NCBI GenBank assembly: GCA_032622095.1
Contig: CP136063.1
Span: 212,493,982 to 212,557,981 of the forward strand
DNA length: 64,000 nt
Reading direction: 5' to 3'
Source of the DNA: Siphonodentalium dalli
Lineage: Eukaryota > Mollusca > Scaphopoda > Gadilida > Siphonodentaliidae
Shown here: piece by piece, positions 33,848 through 46,049 of the stretch
Position numbering within the stretch: the stretch's first letter is position 1
How the letters are laid out: every line of letters starts with the position of its first letter
Made by a program: the position numbers and the translations under genes
Notes under the pieces: model-generated
Told to the model about the DNA's origin: nothing
Seen by the model: the letters and a program-made list of their open reading frames with translations, nothing else
Database searches by the model: none

Positions 33848-34320
33848 AACTGAACAAATAATTGAATATCGTTAAAAAAATTACTGAGACAATTACCTAG
33901 AAATGGCCTTGAATTAAAGAAATGAAGGCTTTAAAAATCTCTAAGAATCATCTCCCACAATTTAATGAGGGGAAGACAATAGCTTTGATCACGCAATGTT
34001 TGCTCGTTGATGGCTAGGAAAACAACTTTCAAAATGTGTGTCATTGATTTTAGCCAACATACTGATGAGATTAATCCTTTCTATTCTGAATACACATTGA
34101 CAAGGAGTTCCCTTAGGAAATGTTCAGAATATAGGTTGTTTATTGGAACTTTTTATCTGAGTATTTTCAATGAATGAATAGGAATCCTCCTTTCCATATG
34201 ACTAGCATTGATGTTTATGAAGACATGTATATGCACCACTTACCAAACAAATAATTTACAATCTTTACAAAAATTACTGAGACAATTCCTGAGAATTGGC
34301 CTTGAATTCCAGAATAGAGG
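33848..34320 (+). repeat. Local duplications around a family D remnant
   Basis: AAAAATTACTGAGACAATTA with GGCCTTGAATTAAAG (33875-33925) is repeated at 34268-34310 as AAAAATTACTGAGACAATTC with GGCCTTGAATTCCAG. Between them lie the second copy of the 31264 segment (33957-34062) and a family D fragment (34073-34190, AATGTTCAGAATATAGG). Confidence 0.55.
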
Positions 34321-34562
34321 GCAATGTTGAAAGTTGAAAACCTTAAAATTGTTGCAATACGGTCTTGAATTTGATTACATGTATGTCACCTGTGGGAAAT
34401 TACTGGGAAATATGTACTTATACCACTGAAAGCTATCACTTGATCCACACTGCTGTAACACAATTTTCATTGAAAAAAAAAGTGCCATAGAAATCTTGTT
34501 GCGTATAAGAGGTGTACATGTAATTGTATGGTGAATATTCCATTATATCAAACTATATCGGG

Positions 34563-34661
34563 GAGAGCTTTCCGATGAATGGCAACAAGCCATATTTCCG
34601 ACTAAATCCTGAAAAGTTAAGTCTGCTGTGGTTAAGGAGTCAATTACTTAGAGAATTACTG
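34563..34661. mobile_element. Family B foldback MITE, right half only
   Basis: GAGAGCTTTCCGATGAATGG runs through to GGAGTCAATTACTTAGAGAA and TTACTGTA. The left arm is absent. Confidence 0.7.
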
Positions 34662-35791
34662 TATCAATAACAACAAATCGATGAAGGAGCCAAACAGCAT
34701 CGGTTATTGCTGGCAAATTGTCGGTCAGGGTTCAGTAGTACTTTCTCAAACACATCAATATTGTGTTCATTTATAGAGATTCCAGACTGATCGCAAGAAG
34801 TCAAGACTCAGCTGAGAGTGTATTGGGATTGTGTGGCACTTGTTAATATTAGAAATCCAAAAGATTGTCATTTGAGACAGATGTATCAACACAGAATCGA
34901 TTGTCAGTACATACATTGTATGTAATGATATGTTGACATACAGATACACGTTGTGTATTTTGAGTTCGCAAGTACTTCAGCCCAACTGTTATATCAAATC
35001 AGAAAAAAACTTCTCAGATATGTACATGAAATTTGGCAGAGAGAGCCATTTCAAAGAAATAAAACAAACAAAGTTAGTATAATTATTAAACTTCTGTAAG
35101 GCAAGGTGATTGAAAAGAACTGCATATCAGTTTAAAAACACAATTTCTGTACAAACAATTTGTTTTGGTTGTGTTGGTAGGGTGCACATACCACATAAAA
35201 CAATCAAAGCTCAGTTCACCTGACAGAGGGAGCTTTTTCTACTTAGAAAACTAGAAATGCAGGTCCTAGCTGCTTAATGTGTTATGATGAAGTGCACATG
35301 TGGATTAACAGTTACGTCATTATAGTACTACAGTCTTGGAACAAATAATTTGGCAAGCTTTTCTGTTTGTCTGGCAAATAATATGGGACAAACAGGATAA
35401 TCCACCCCTTGATATATGTCTCAAAACTTATAAATACCATACGGTAGGTTTGTTACATGGGTGCTGGAGCTGCCTTCTACAAGGGTTTGGGGGCAGGGAA
35501 TAACAATAAATGCTTTTCATTGTTTCATGTGAGGTGGATCCAGTTTCCGTGAAATCTTTTTGAGGCGATAATTTCTTTAGATAGTTTCCATAGCATATAT
35601 TAAAATTATGTTTATGAGTACTACATTATGAGCATTGTCTATATTTATAAGCCTTATTTGATCCTGGGAATATGACAAAAGGGATCAACTTGAAGATTAC
35701 ATGTTAACCCTGTCAGCCTGCCCGATTGGGAGGATATCGCATGTTTCAGACGATTCTGGACTGTGACTGTGCCAGACAGGAGCTCGCTTAT
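34662..35791. other. Intronic sequence, nothing recognised
   Basis: This is AT-rich DNA with no exon, RNA gene or complete element apparent. Confidence 0.35.
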
Positions 35792-36246
35792 CAATCCTGC
35801 AAATATTGTGCCTGTCATTTGCAGAATGAGGTCCCCAGATGGTGAATTTAGTGATGCTATCTTGCACAGTGGGCTAGCACCACCAACTTCACCCTCTGGG
35901 GACCTCATTCTGCTTTGGCCTCATCTTCTGGGAAGTATCTATGGTATCAACTTAACATTGTTTTAGTTACTTTTTTCCTTAAGTTCAGTTTCTATATCCC
36001 CTAATTTGCAGAAGATAAATGCATAATTGAGGTGACTAATGGGTGAGCATCAACAACTTCAATAGGGGAACTTCAATCTGATTGTAGGTCTCATATAGCA
36101 GATGAGGCCTAAGCAGAATGAGGTCCCAGAGGATGAATATGGTGATGTTAGCCCGACATGCGGGATAGCTGTGCGGGATAGCGTCACTAAATTAACCCTC
36201 TATGGACCTCATTATGCAAATGACAGACACACTATTTTCAGGCTTG
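35792..36246 (+). mobile_element. Family A MITE (hAT-like), 8-bp TSD visible
   Basis: TCGCTTAT (35784-35791) and TCGCTTAG (36247-36254) flank it. The ends are CAATCCTGCAAATATTGTG and CACACTATTTTCAGGCTTG. Both terminal palindromes and the full interior (TCTATATCCCCTAATTTGCA, GGGTGAGCATCAACAAC) are present. The length is 455 bp, with no ORF of its own. Confidence 0.85.
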
Positions 36247-36364
36247 TCGCTTAGCCAAGAACAAGTTTCTAACTCTAAAAACAAAAGAGCCAAACTCAAA
36301 GAGCTAGATACCGTACAGTGCTGTGACCAAAAACACACTTTTCACTTGCGCTTAATGCAATTTT

Positions 36365-37812
36365 TAGCTCAACTTTGTAAGTTTGAGCTATTGCCATGGT
36401 TTGGCGTCCGTCGTCCGTGTGTGCGTGTATGCATGTGTCTGTGTGTGCGTGTGTCCGTCAACAATTTCCTTTGGCGCGGGCTACAGGTCATACCTTTGAT
36501 CTGATCTTTATGAGATTTGTCATGAATGTTGACATTGACATGTAGATGGGAACGAGTCATTTTGGTGTCATTCGGCCAAAAAACATGGCCGCTGGCAGCC
36601 ATCTTGGATTTCAAAATTCAATCCATTGGCGCGGGCTACAGGTCGTACTGTTTGTCTGATCATCATGAAATTTGTCATGGATGTTAATATTGACATGTAG
36701 ATGGGAACGAGTGATTTTGGGGTCGTTCGGCCAAAAAACATGGCCGCCAGCAGCCATCTTGGATTTTACTCTTTGCATGACTAAATCCTTTGGCGCAGGC
36801 TACAGGTTGTAGCTTTGTCGGAACTTCATGAAATTTGTCATGAATGTTAACAATGACATGTAGATGGGAACGAGTCATTTTGGTGTCGTTCGGCCGAAAA
36901 ACATGGCCGCCAGCAGCCATCTTGGATTTTACTCTTTGCATGACTAAATCCTTTGGCGCGGGCTACAGGTCGTACCTTTGGTCCGATGTTTATGAAGTTT
37001 GTCATGAATGTTGCCATTGACATGTAAATGGGAACGAGTCATTTTGGGGTCATTCGGCAAAAAAACATGGCCGCTGGCACCCATCTTTGATTTCAAAATT
37101 CAATCCATTGGCGCGGGCTACAGGTCGTACTGTTTGTCTGATCATCATGAAATTTGTCATGGATATTAATATTGACATGTAGATGGGAACGAGTGATTTT
37201 GGGGTCGTTCGGCCAAAAAACATGGCCGCCAGCAGCTATCTTGGATTTTACTCTTTGCATGACTAAATCCTTTGGTGCGGGCTACAGGTCGTAGCTTTGG
37301 TTGGAACTTCATGAAATTTGTCATGGATGTTAACAATGACATGTAGATGGGAACGAGTCATTTTGGGGTCGTTCGGCCAAAAAACATGGCCGCTGGCAGC
37401 CATCTTGGATTTAAAAATTCAATCCATTGGCGCAGGCTACAGGTCGTACTTTTCGTCTGATCATCATAAAATATGTCATAGATGTTAATATTGACATGTT
37501 GATGGGAACGAGTGATTTTGGTGTTGTTCGGCCAATAAACATGGCCGCCAGCAGCCATCGTGGATTTTACTCTTTGCATGACTAAATCCTTTGGCGCGGG
37601 CTACAGGTCATATAGCTTTGGTCAGATCTTCATGAAATTTCTCATGGATGTTAACAATGGCCAAAAAACATGGCCACCAGCAGCCATCTTGGATTTTACT
37701 CTTTGCATGACTAAATCCTTTGGCACATGTTAGACATTTCAATTAGCACCTTTCCTATTCCTCCATTTACTGTCAACCATTAAATTATTCCCCTACCTAA
37801 GTTGAGCTACAG
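36365..37812 (+). mobile_element. Family E pearl/HINE-like element with higher-order tandem units
   Basis: TAGCTCAACTTTGTAAG opens the element and CTAAGTTGAGCTACA closes it in inverted form. After a GTCCGTGTGTGCG run, nine starts of a unit beginning GGCGCGGGCTACAGGTCGTA lie at 36473, 36628, 36792, 36955, 37110, 37274, 37429, 37593 and 37722. The spacing alternates mostly between 155 and 164 bases, with two unit types (one with TCAAAATTCAATCC, the other with CTTTGCATGACTAAATCC). Each unit contains CGGCCAAAAAACATGGCCGC. Structure and size fit the bivalve 'pearl' elements. Confidence 0.75.
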
Positions 37813-37924
37813 TGTCATTGACACTTTCATTTAAAAATGACTGTCAATCCATGATGGGCCTCAATTCGTTGTACTGTAAATGTGAAAGTGACTCAAACTG
37901 ATGCTATCATCGTCTACACAGACG

Positions 37925-38125
37925 GATGGATGCCAACGAGGGATGTTCAGGAAATAAATTAAAATAACAAAGATTACAGAAAGATTTCTATTCATTGGTT
38001 GCCAGGGAAATGTTCAGATAATAAGTTTGACATGTATGCTTGGTCATATGTTAATCTTATTATTTTCTGAACAATTGCTTAGCTAGTCATCAGTGAGTAT
38101 TATGTATATAAAGGGTCAATACTAT
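37925..38125. mobile_element. Family D MITE remnant
   Basis: GAGGGATGTTCAGGAAATAA, AAATGTTCAGATAATAAGTT and TTATTATTTTCTGAACAATT form the family D central stem. GTCATCAGTGAGTATT matches the end of the copy at 61850. Confidence 0.5.
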
Positions 38126-38814
38126 ACAGCCACAGATGGGTTTTGTTCACCTTGAACTTAATAGAGGATAAGTTTTTGTAGTCTAGACCCGGCTAGAGGA
38201 TGAACAACTGAGGTTACCTCCCACTGAATAAAATAAATGATTATCTCTGTAATCTCATCTGAATGTTCAACGATGCATAATACTGATTTCGACTGATTTC
38301 AAACATTGGATTCTCCTTTGAATTATTTGTGTGGGTACGGCTGCACTACTGAGTTGCAATGCTTTGTAATTTTACTTTGAGAAAGAGCCAATACCAGTGA
38401 TGGGTATAATGGCATATTAAAAAGCTTATCAAAGCTATTTTATAATGTGAAAGTGATGGATTTTGCTTTTGTGGTTATTTTCATTCTCTTGTTTTATTCA
38501 TGTGGTGGAATGTTCATTGTCTAACAGAATATACCATTCATCTACACGAATGTGGCATTACTAAATTAGCCAAGATACTGTATATTCACATGCATATTAT
38601 TTAGTTATTTTTTTAATTATTCACTATCTGCTTTTGTTGTCAGAGTACATGCAGCCCAGTTCACTTCTACAAAAACGTTTTGTGTGTGTTTTAAGACTGA
38701 TATGAATCATGGCGGAAGAGGGGGGGGGGGGGGTGTAAATACCATCCATAATAGGCCACACTTTAAACCTTTAAACTGATTTTCAAAAATTAATAATAGG
38801 CCTCAAATGTTGTA

Positions 38815-39164
38815 CAGTAATGTGAGTCTCCCATAGGGAGCCTCGCATATATAAGAGAATGCACTGGCTTACAAGGTCAAGGTAATTATTGTTAGGCCAA
38901 TGTATATTCTCTTATGCGAGGCTCTCTGGGAGACTCACATAACAGTAATACCCTAAATAATCGACTCCTTAACCACAGCAGAATTATGGGTAATATTTCA
39001 GGATTTAGTTGGAAATATGGCTTGTTGCCATTCATCGGAAAGCTCTCAGTGAGACTTTTAAGACTTTAACCCTTTCTATATATTAGCCATATTTCCGACT
39101 GAATCCTGAAAAATTACCCATAATTCTGCTGTTGTTAAGGAGTTGATTATTTAGGGCATTACTG
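38815..39164. mobile_element. Composite MITE: family B ends around a family C core
   Basis: TA (38813-38814 and 39165-39166) flanks a 350-bp unit that begins CAGTAATG, the family B terminus, fused to TGAGTCTCCCATAGGGAGCC of family C. It continues through two family C modules to CACATAA and then a complete family B foldback starting CAGTAATACCC. The C-B junction is the same as at 26.17 kb in reverse. The B part also has a small insertion at its tip (ACTTTTAAGACTTTAACCC). Confidence 0.75.
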
Positions 39165-39914
39165 TACCATCACATTGATAATTGTATCTCAACTGTGTTT
39201 AAAGAGTCAGACACAATTAAACTGCAAGGTCTTCTGCTCAGATCAAGGTTTATTGTTCTTTATAGGAATTCATGTAGATATTTGGCCAAACAAAATCCTG
39301 CAGGATTTACAATCAAAACATACACAAGTATTTGCATCTGGGTTTGATGTAGGCTATTTACACACATGGTCCCAAGATAAACTTTTCTGAAAAAATGGGA
39401 TAATTCTCATGAGTTGGTTTACATGTAATCAGCTATTTTTGTCCACAGAAAAGCATTAAAAGTTTGCAGAGTATTGATTTTGGCACTATCGAAAATTGCA
39501 TTCCCAGGAGTTTAGTAAACAAACATGCCATGTTAAAAGCCAATAAAAAGAAGTCTGGCTTGTTAACCATGGAAATGTATTCAATGTTATAATTGTAATC
39601 TGAACAAATTATGTGCAATGATGGGTGGCACTTGAGCTCAGATGAGTTAGGACTGGCAGGACATTCTCTAAGCATGTCTGCCCAGATCATTTTTCAATTG
39701 AAACCATTTTATTTTAGTTTTTTTTTTTATTTGATTTCTGATCCTTCACCTATAGCTAGTCGTACATGTATTTAGCAAATCGGCTACATGTTATTCCCCA
39801 ATGGTTCCGCCATACCTACTGGTACTTAACCAATTTTTCTCAAGCCTGATATGGATGGGAAAAACAACCTTCATGTCCTGAATCCCTTTACAGACTTGAC
39901 ATAACAGTACTCTA

Positions 39915-40150
39915 AACATCCAATGATGAGTAGTTATCCCATAGTAAATGTTCAGAAAATAATTTCAACAAGTTGTTTGTTGAACTTATTATCTAAACAT
40001 TTCCCTCAATAAATAGGGCTCCTTCTGCACTTTTATTTATCTGTCATCTGCTTTTATCACCTTAACATCCCTCCAAATCAATAATAGTCCATTCCGATGT
40101 ACATTTTGAGCATATATGTACTGGGAGAAATGTTAACTGTTGAACTTATG
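39915..40150 (-). mobile_element. Family D MITE
   Basis: GATGAGTAGTTATCCCATAG, the central stem (AAATGTTCAGAAAATAATTT with TTGAACTTATTATCTAAAC), then CATCCCTCCAAATCAATAAT and TCCATTCCGATGTAC give the family in reverse order relative to 31429. It ends just before exon C. Confidence 0.6.
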
Positions 40151-40330
40151 TCTTATAATCCAGCCTTGACATTTCAAGCCCTAAATCTCCTTACATTTGT
40201 ATGGATATATTGAGTCAAAGTCAGAATTTCCAGGTTCAATGATTTGAGTTCTGGAGGCCTGTTATGATAATACTGGAATTTATCAACTCTTCAGGATTTT
40301 TATATTCATGATCTTTTTTTCTTCTTTCAG

Positions 40331-40409
40331 CTATCAACCCACAAGTGTTATGTTTCCGAGTGAAGTTCTATCCATTAGATCCCATGAAGTTACATGAAGA
40401 AATAACCAG
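40331..40409 (+). CDS. frmd5: FRMD5-like exon C (start of FERM F2 lobe)
   Basis: It is preceded by TTTTTTTCTTCTTTCAG and followed by GTAATT. Its 79 bases, completing the codon begun in exon B, encode AINPQVLCFRVKFYPLDP and MKLHEEITR. The block (C/L)FRVKFYPxDPxxLxEEITRY is the invariant F1-F2 junction of 4.1/FRMD FERM domains. The last two bases (AG) join the A of exon D to make Arg. A family A element carrying a nested family B begins about 105 bases downstream. Confidence 0.92.
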
Positions 40410-40514
40410 GTAATTCAATGTGGAACAGAGGACCCCTCCTGGCCTCAAACGTCCCCTGAGACAGTACTTGTAGTAAGGCAAACAAAGCATCACACTGCAG
40501 TTTTTTGTTATGAA

Positions 40515-41158
40515 ATCTTGAGACTGCAAAATACAGTAATGCTCTAATTAATCGACCTCTTAACCAAAGCAGAATTATGGGTAACTTTTCAGGATTTAGT
40601 CGGAAATATGGCTTGTTGCCATTCATCGGAAAGCTCTCCCCGAGAGCTTTCCGATGAATGGCAACAAGCCATATTTCCGACTAAATCCTGAAAAGTTACC
40701 CATAATTCTGCTTTGGTTAAGAGGTCGATTAATTAGAGCATTACTGTACATGCCAAAAACGATAGGGTGAATTTAGTGATGCTACTCTGCAAAATGGGCT
40801 AAAATCACCAAATTCACCCTCTGAGAACCTTATTCTGCTTCGGCCTCATCTGCTGGGAATGTTCTTATTTTCTCAAATTATCATTGTTTTAATTACTTTT
40901 TCCCTTCTGTTCACTTTCTATATCCCTTAAATTGCCCTAATTTGCAGAAGAAAACATGCATAATCGAGGTGACTAATGGGTGAACATCACCAACTTCCAA
41001 CTGGGGAACTTCAATCTGATCCTAGGTTTCCCATAGCAGTTGAGGCCAAAGCAGATGGGATTCCCATAGGGTGAAATTGGTGATGCTAGCCTGCTGTGCA
41101 GGATATCATCACTAAATTCACACCCTCTGCAAATGTCAGTCACATTATTTCCAGGTTT
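40515..41158 (+). mobile_element. Family A MITE hosting family B near its left end
   Basis: The left terminus (CTTGAGACTGCAAAA) is cut by a TA-flanked family B copy (40534-40746) and continues as CATGCCAAAAACGATAGGGT, GAATTTAGTGATGCTAC. The interior and a shortened right palindrome end in ATTATTTCCAGGTTTG. Confidence 0.7.
40534..40746. mobile_element. Family B foldback MITE, near-perfect palindrome
   Basis: TA at 40532-40533 and 40747-40748 flanks a 213-bp copy. The arms from CAGTAATGCTCTAATTAATC to GATTAATTAGAGCATTACTG appear to pair almost perfectly around AGCTCTCCCCGAGAGCT. Such symmetry implies recent origin or sequence correction between the arms. Confidence 0.9.
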
Positions 41159-43230
41159 GAAATTATATAAATACCAAGAAGACTCTCAACATTTGTACCA
41201 TACTTTAGTTACACACTATTACACACAAAATGCCAAATAAATTTCAAATTTACTATTAGCTATGCATTTCAAAAACCAAATGTATCTCAGTATATATACA
41301 TGGCTCCACAAACAGTATCATAAAGTTATCAGCTAAAGTCTCTATTCAGAGAGTCATTTGGCTAGTCGTTATATATACATTTTTCAATATAAGTAGTAAA
41401 ACAGGTACAGGGATAAGTTGTTGTCATTGCGTGACTTAATTTATGAGTTGGCTGCTCAGTGAAAAAGTGTAATAAATGTCAATTCAGCTTCACAGGAAGT
41501 CTGCTGAAATAATATGCACACTACAAAAGGGTAATTTGATCTTCCCCACCACAGTATTATATACATCTGACTGATGTGATGACCCATATTTCATAAATGT
41601 TGCTTAATGTCTGACATATTTCATATCGATTCGAAGAGGTTGTAAAGTCAAATTAGCAATTGTTCAGGAGAGACAAAAAACTTATTCAGACTTATTTACG
41701 ACAATTTCAAATCAGCGATTTTCATTGTGTCCATGTTTTACGATGTTCCTTATGTATAAATAAGTAACAATTGATCACACTTTGCAGAGGTTGTGTTTGA
41801 ATGTACATGTACGTAATCATGTAATAGCCTGTCATATAGGTTTTGTCAAATTTCATTGAGGGGGGATATACAAGGGGAATGTCTTTTAAATCCAATATCC
41901 ATAACTCAGATGGTAATTCGAAAATGTCTTATAATCTTTACGTTCTTTTCAATTGGGATTTTTCAGCCAATAAAATTTAAGAATTTTTGTCACATGTCAA
42001 AAAAATCACACTTCTGATTGGAAATTGGGGTCACAATATAATATACCCAATGTAATCGAGTCCGCTGATCCGCATCTGCAAAAAAAAATTCACGCCAAAA
42101 TGATTTTTACATGGAATGCTGCACATTGATTCAACATGCAATCTCTGTATAGATTTTCTTGGTATACATATACGGTATCTTCTTTTAAAGCCACATGTTA
42201 GTTTGCGTTCCAAAATGCACCTATTAATATTCACTTTTGAATTTTTCTCAGATCGAAATAGGTTGATAAATACCTAAACTACTGTATTCAAGCATAACAT
42301 CTGCCAAAAAGATGCATTGAAGTCATAATTATAATACATCTGTTGCCACCAGACAATGAAGAGTACAGACATATCACTGGTGTCAGAACGAAGGGCAGGA
42401 ACTGACATAATTCTGACATAGATGTTCCAAAGCTTGTCCCAAGTGAATATCCTCAGATTAATTAATTCACATATTACCTACATCACAGTTTGTTAGATGT
42501 TTAAACGAGATATTGATTTTGTTCCTGTTGTGGATAACTATATTAATGATTAATGTTCATTACCGATTCATTCCGTCCCGAGTTATCAATTGTTGATTCA
42601 ATAGACAGATGTTTGAATTGTTTTCCTTCTGCGATCAACTTGATTTAATGTGGGAGATATTCATCAATTCCATTATCATGAGGTCACAGCGCAATTTAAA
42701 TGAAGGTTTTTCTACTGAGTGCTGATGTTATTGGCCGGGAAAGGGGATGATTGCTTCCCTACCTTGTTTTAGCTGAAGTTTAATTGGAGTGGCCGTGGGT
42801 GAACTACATATACACACTACATATAACTATCCAAATAATGCAGCTTTTTCTTACTTGGTATTACTGTGAATGTTTATAGATGTACCGACATGTTTATTTT
42901 TGTTTGTTATTTTGCACTACTTTTGGGAAGTAGGCATTTTGAAGTGGGAGGGGACTGGCAGGTTAAGTACTTGTAAAATCAGGTTAAACTTTGAATTACC
43001 AGTGATTGGATGATAATATATGGGTTGTTCGAAATGAGCAGAATCAAAGCTATGCTTGAACAAGAATGTAGAGCATTATTGACTGCGGTTGTGCCACCAT
43101 TCAACCACGGTCAAGTGGTTGACATGCGGTATCCCCAGGTATTAAATCTTACTGCTGTACTAGCAATAATTTTTTGCAACACACATACTCCGCATTAATT
43201 TTTCAGATGGCCGACTTACACCCAGTCCAG
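41159..43230. other. Intronic sequence, nothing recognised
   Basis: This is one of the longer stretches without an obvious mobile element. It is AT-rich, with no exon matching a FERM segment and no RNA gene. Confidence 0.35.
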
Positions 43231-43232
43231 TT

Positions 43233-44100
43233 TTTATGTTTACCCATACCATAGTATGGTAAACATAGTGTCGTTGCCCGGATTGACCACTCGTCGTTCG
43301 TCCGTCTGTCTGTCTGTCTGTCCGTCTGTCTGTCTGTCTGTCTGTCCGTAGACACTTTACGAGTAATGCGATAACTCAAACATTTTCTATCCAATCAAAA
43401 CCAAATTTTGTATATGGGTTTCTCAGCCCAAAATACAGATCGAGTTCGAATTTGGGTTTGATCCGAGATTTTGTTACAGAGTTATGGCCCTTTTTCAACT
43501 TAGAATTCACGCATTCTGCCATAACTCAAACATTTTTTATCTGATTGGAACCAAATTTGGTATGTGAGTTTCACAGCCAAAAATACAGATCGAGTTCGAA
43601 TATGGGTTTGATCCGATTTATTTTAAAGGAGTTATGACCCTTTTTTCGAAAATAAAATAAATTAAAAAAAAATCCGATGCTCTAACCGAAATATTTTTTT
43701 GTCCGATTGTGTTCATATTTGATATGTAGGTTTATGATGACACACCCCTCACCTGTATAGTTTTTGGTATTGATTGGTTGATCAGTTTAGAAAATAATTA
43801 ACCCTTTACACACATGCTATCCAATGCAATAAGTTGAACATATTTCTTCTGATCTGCCTCATATTTCTTACCTAGGTTTTTCTTAGCACGTTCTTCATCT
43901 GTATGGTTTTTGGTATTGTTTAATTAACCCTTTTCACTCTTATGTTTACTTCGAATTCACCCAAGCTGCTATGACTCAAAACATTTTTCATCTGATCAAC
44001 ACAAAATTTGGTATATGAATTTATCACCCCTAAATACAGATCGAGTTCGAATATGGGTTTGATCCGATATATTTTAACAGAGTTATGACCCTTTATAATT
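43233..44100 (+). mobile_element. Family E HINE-like element
   Basis: The head is a hairpin (TGTTTACCCATACC/GGTATGGTAAACA form at 43237-43266). A GTCTGTCTGTCC run (about 43300-43350) follows, then ~145-base units starting near 43371, 43519 and 43979. Each has AACTCAAACATTTT, ACCAAATTTGGTAT, CAGATCGAGTTCGAATTTGG, TTTGATCCGA and GAGTTATGGCCCTTTTT. Between units are AATTAACCCTTTACACAC insertions. The head is shared with 11604. Confidence 0.65.
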
Positions 44101-45545
44101 CAAGTAATTACTGCTGGGAATTTGAAGAGAACATATATCCCACAGCAATGTGTGTTATTGAAATGAGTTAATTATCACTATGACATTAGATACTACATGC
44201 TATAAAGCATGATAGTGGTACCACTGGCTGGCTGGACTTGTTATCATAATTATGTCAAACTGTGATTGATTACTCACTCTCTGGTGGAGTTCTGCTTTCT
44301 GTGCAATATGAAGTTAACCCCTTTGTTGAAACAGGTTTATTACATTAGCTATATGCACACACTATATGACACCTATTCTAAAATAATAAATTGGAATAGT
44401 CCATTGTTACTTTGTAGTGTTGTTTTACAGACATTGTTCTTTACAAACACTGTTGTCTTATCTTAGACAAAAATTTATCCACACATTCCTTAGTTCCATA
44501 ACATGATGTCATTGAAAATGATTAACCCTCTCCACACATCATATGGTTTTGATGCTTTTCATTTAATCATTCTCCTATGTTATGTCCAGGTTGATGGTGA
44601 TCCACTTTTGATTTGCATGGATTTGGGATTAAAATTAAACCATTCCATAGACACATATTATGCGATAGACAGATATAATATTATCCCTTTCACTTTGAGC
44701 CAGGTTCAGTAAGGGTTTCAATACATCACCAATTGAATATTCATCATTAGAGGAAATGTCTTATTTTGAAATTCCCTCAATTGCATTTGGGCTCCAGGAT
44801 AATATTAATGGTGCTGGTATTCTTGAGACTGACTTATTGTATGGGGTTCTAAATCCAATGACATGCTTTTCATAGACTATTTTGTGTTTATCAGTTCATT
44901 AGTTTGGGTAAGATTAACCCCATTCTATCCGATTTGATAACTCAAATATTTCCATTGATTATGTTTATAGTTCTTGGCATAGTTGACGATAACACACCCC
45001 TAACCTGCATAGTGAGGGTCATTTGGTTTATTTGCTTAAAAATATTAACATCCTCCACCAATCCTGTTGACACAATGTGATAACTAAATATTTTTCACAC
45101 GATCACTATATAAAGTGTGAATTGTTGAAACTTTTGCACTCATGAAAAGGTTGGTTTAAGGATTTATAAAATTTATAAAAATAGCTAATCGCTATCGCCA
45201 AGGTATGGGTTAAACATCTGCCGATCATGATCGGCCTCTCGTTTAGTGAGCGCCATGCATTGTATTAACTATACACAAACAATATTTCAATTAATAATTG
45301 TTTTACGGTTTAATCAACATTTGAAGTTTAAAATTATCACTGACCGACATTCACAATATCATCATCAATGGATTATCACGCCATGACAGAAAAATATACA
45401 TGTACACTCTCTGTGGTGGTGATAATGCTGATCACATCAATGTGGTATAGTAATGCAGTAATATCGGTGGTCATGAGCATCGTCGTTAAGGATGGTCAAT
45501 TAATTAGAGCATATCTGTAGTTTTCATCAAAGATTACACTGAATA
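44101..45545. other. Intronic sequence with TTAACCC words, mostly unrecognised
   Basis: GATTAACCCTCTCCACACAT (44520), TTAACCCCATTCTATCCGAT (44915) and TATCGCCAAGGTATGGG (45195) resemble pieces of TTAA-type MITEs and of the 43.2-kb element, but no complete element could be bounded. No exon was seen. Confidence 0.35.
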
Positions 45546-45549
45546 TTTA

Positions 45550-45910
45550 TACCCCCTGTAACAAAGTTATGGGGGAGGGTGTTGTATACAGGATTCAGCT
45601 TGTCCGTCCATTTGTCTGTGGACCCAACTTTGTTCGAGCTTGTATTCTACATTGTTTCGTAAATATTTTTAAAACTTGGCACAGATAGTTACTACCATGG
45701 GAATCTCTGCACCTGCGATTATGAAGGTTGACCAACCTTTTTTAGTGCAGTTATCCACGTTCTTCGACTTAGAAATTTTTCACCAAATGCATAATTTTGT
45801 CGGAACTTGTATTCCTACATTTTTAAAACTTGGCACAAATACTACCATTATGTGAACCTGTGCACCTACAATTATGAGCTTGATTCAACTATTTTTAGTG
45901 GAATTATTTT
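45550..45910 (+). mobile_element. Family E HINE-like element, degraded
   Basis: TATACCCCCTGTAACAAAG, TTGTCCGTCCATTTGTC and two units (AACTTGGCACAGATAGTTAC, CATGGGAATCTCTGCACC, GTGCAGTTATCC) correspond to the element at 9111-9824. The 3' end is missing. Confidence 0.6.
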
Positions 45911-46049
45911 TTTGGGTTTAATTTTTTTTGGGTATGCTTAAGCATGCTATAGCGAATTTAAAAACAAACTGGACAAAACCTTAGGGGCATGTTATAACTC
46001 AAAACTATCACCAAGTATTCATAGTAATAATTTTGATCCCCATGAAAAA

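Noticed and set aside
36369-37579. Minus-strand open frames with a shared KSKMAAxGHVFxPND-like peptide
   Set aside because: They are translations of the tandem units. Unit spacings of 155 and 164 are not multiples of three, so the frame breaks at every unit. There is no start or promoter context, so this is repeat and not protein.
43203-43394. Reverse open frame rich in TDRQ repeats (also 11592-11905)
   Set aside because: It is a translation of the GTCTGTCC run at the head of HINE-like elements.
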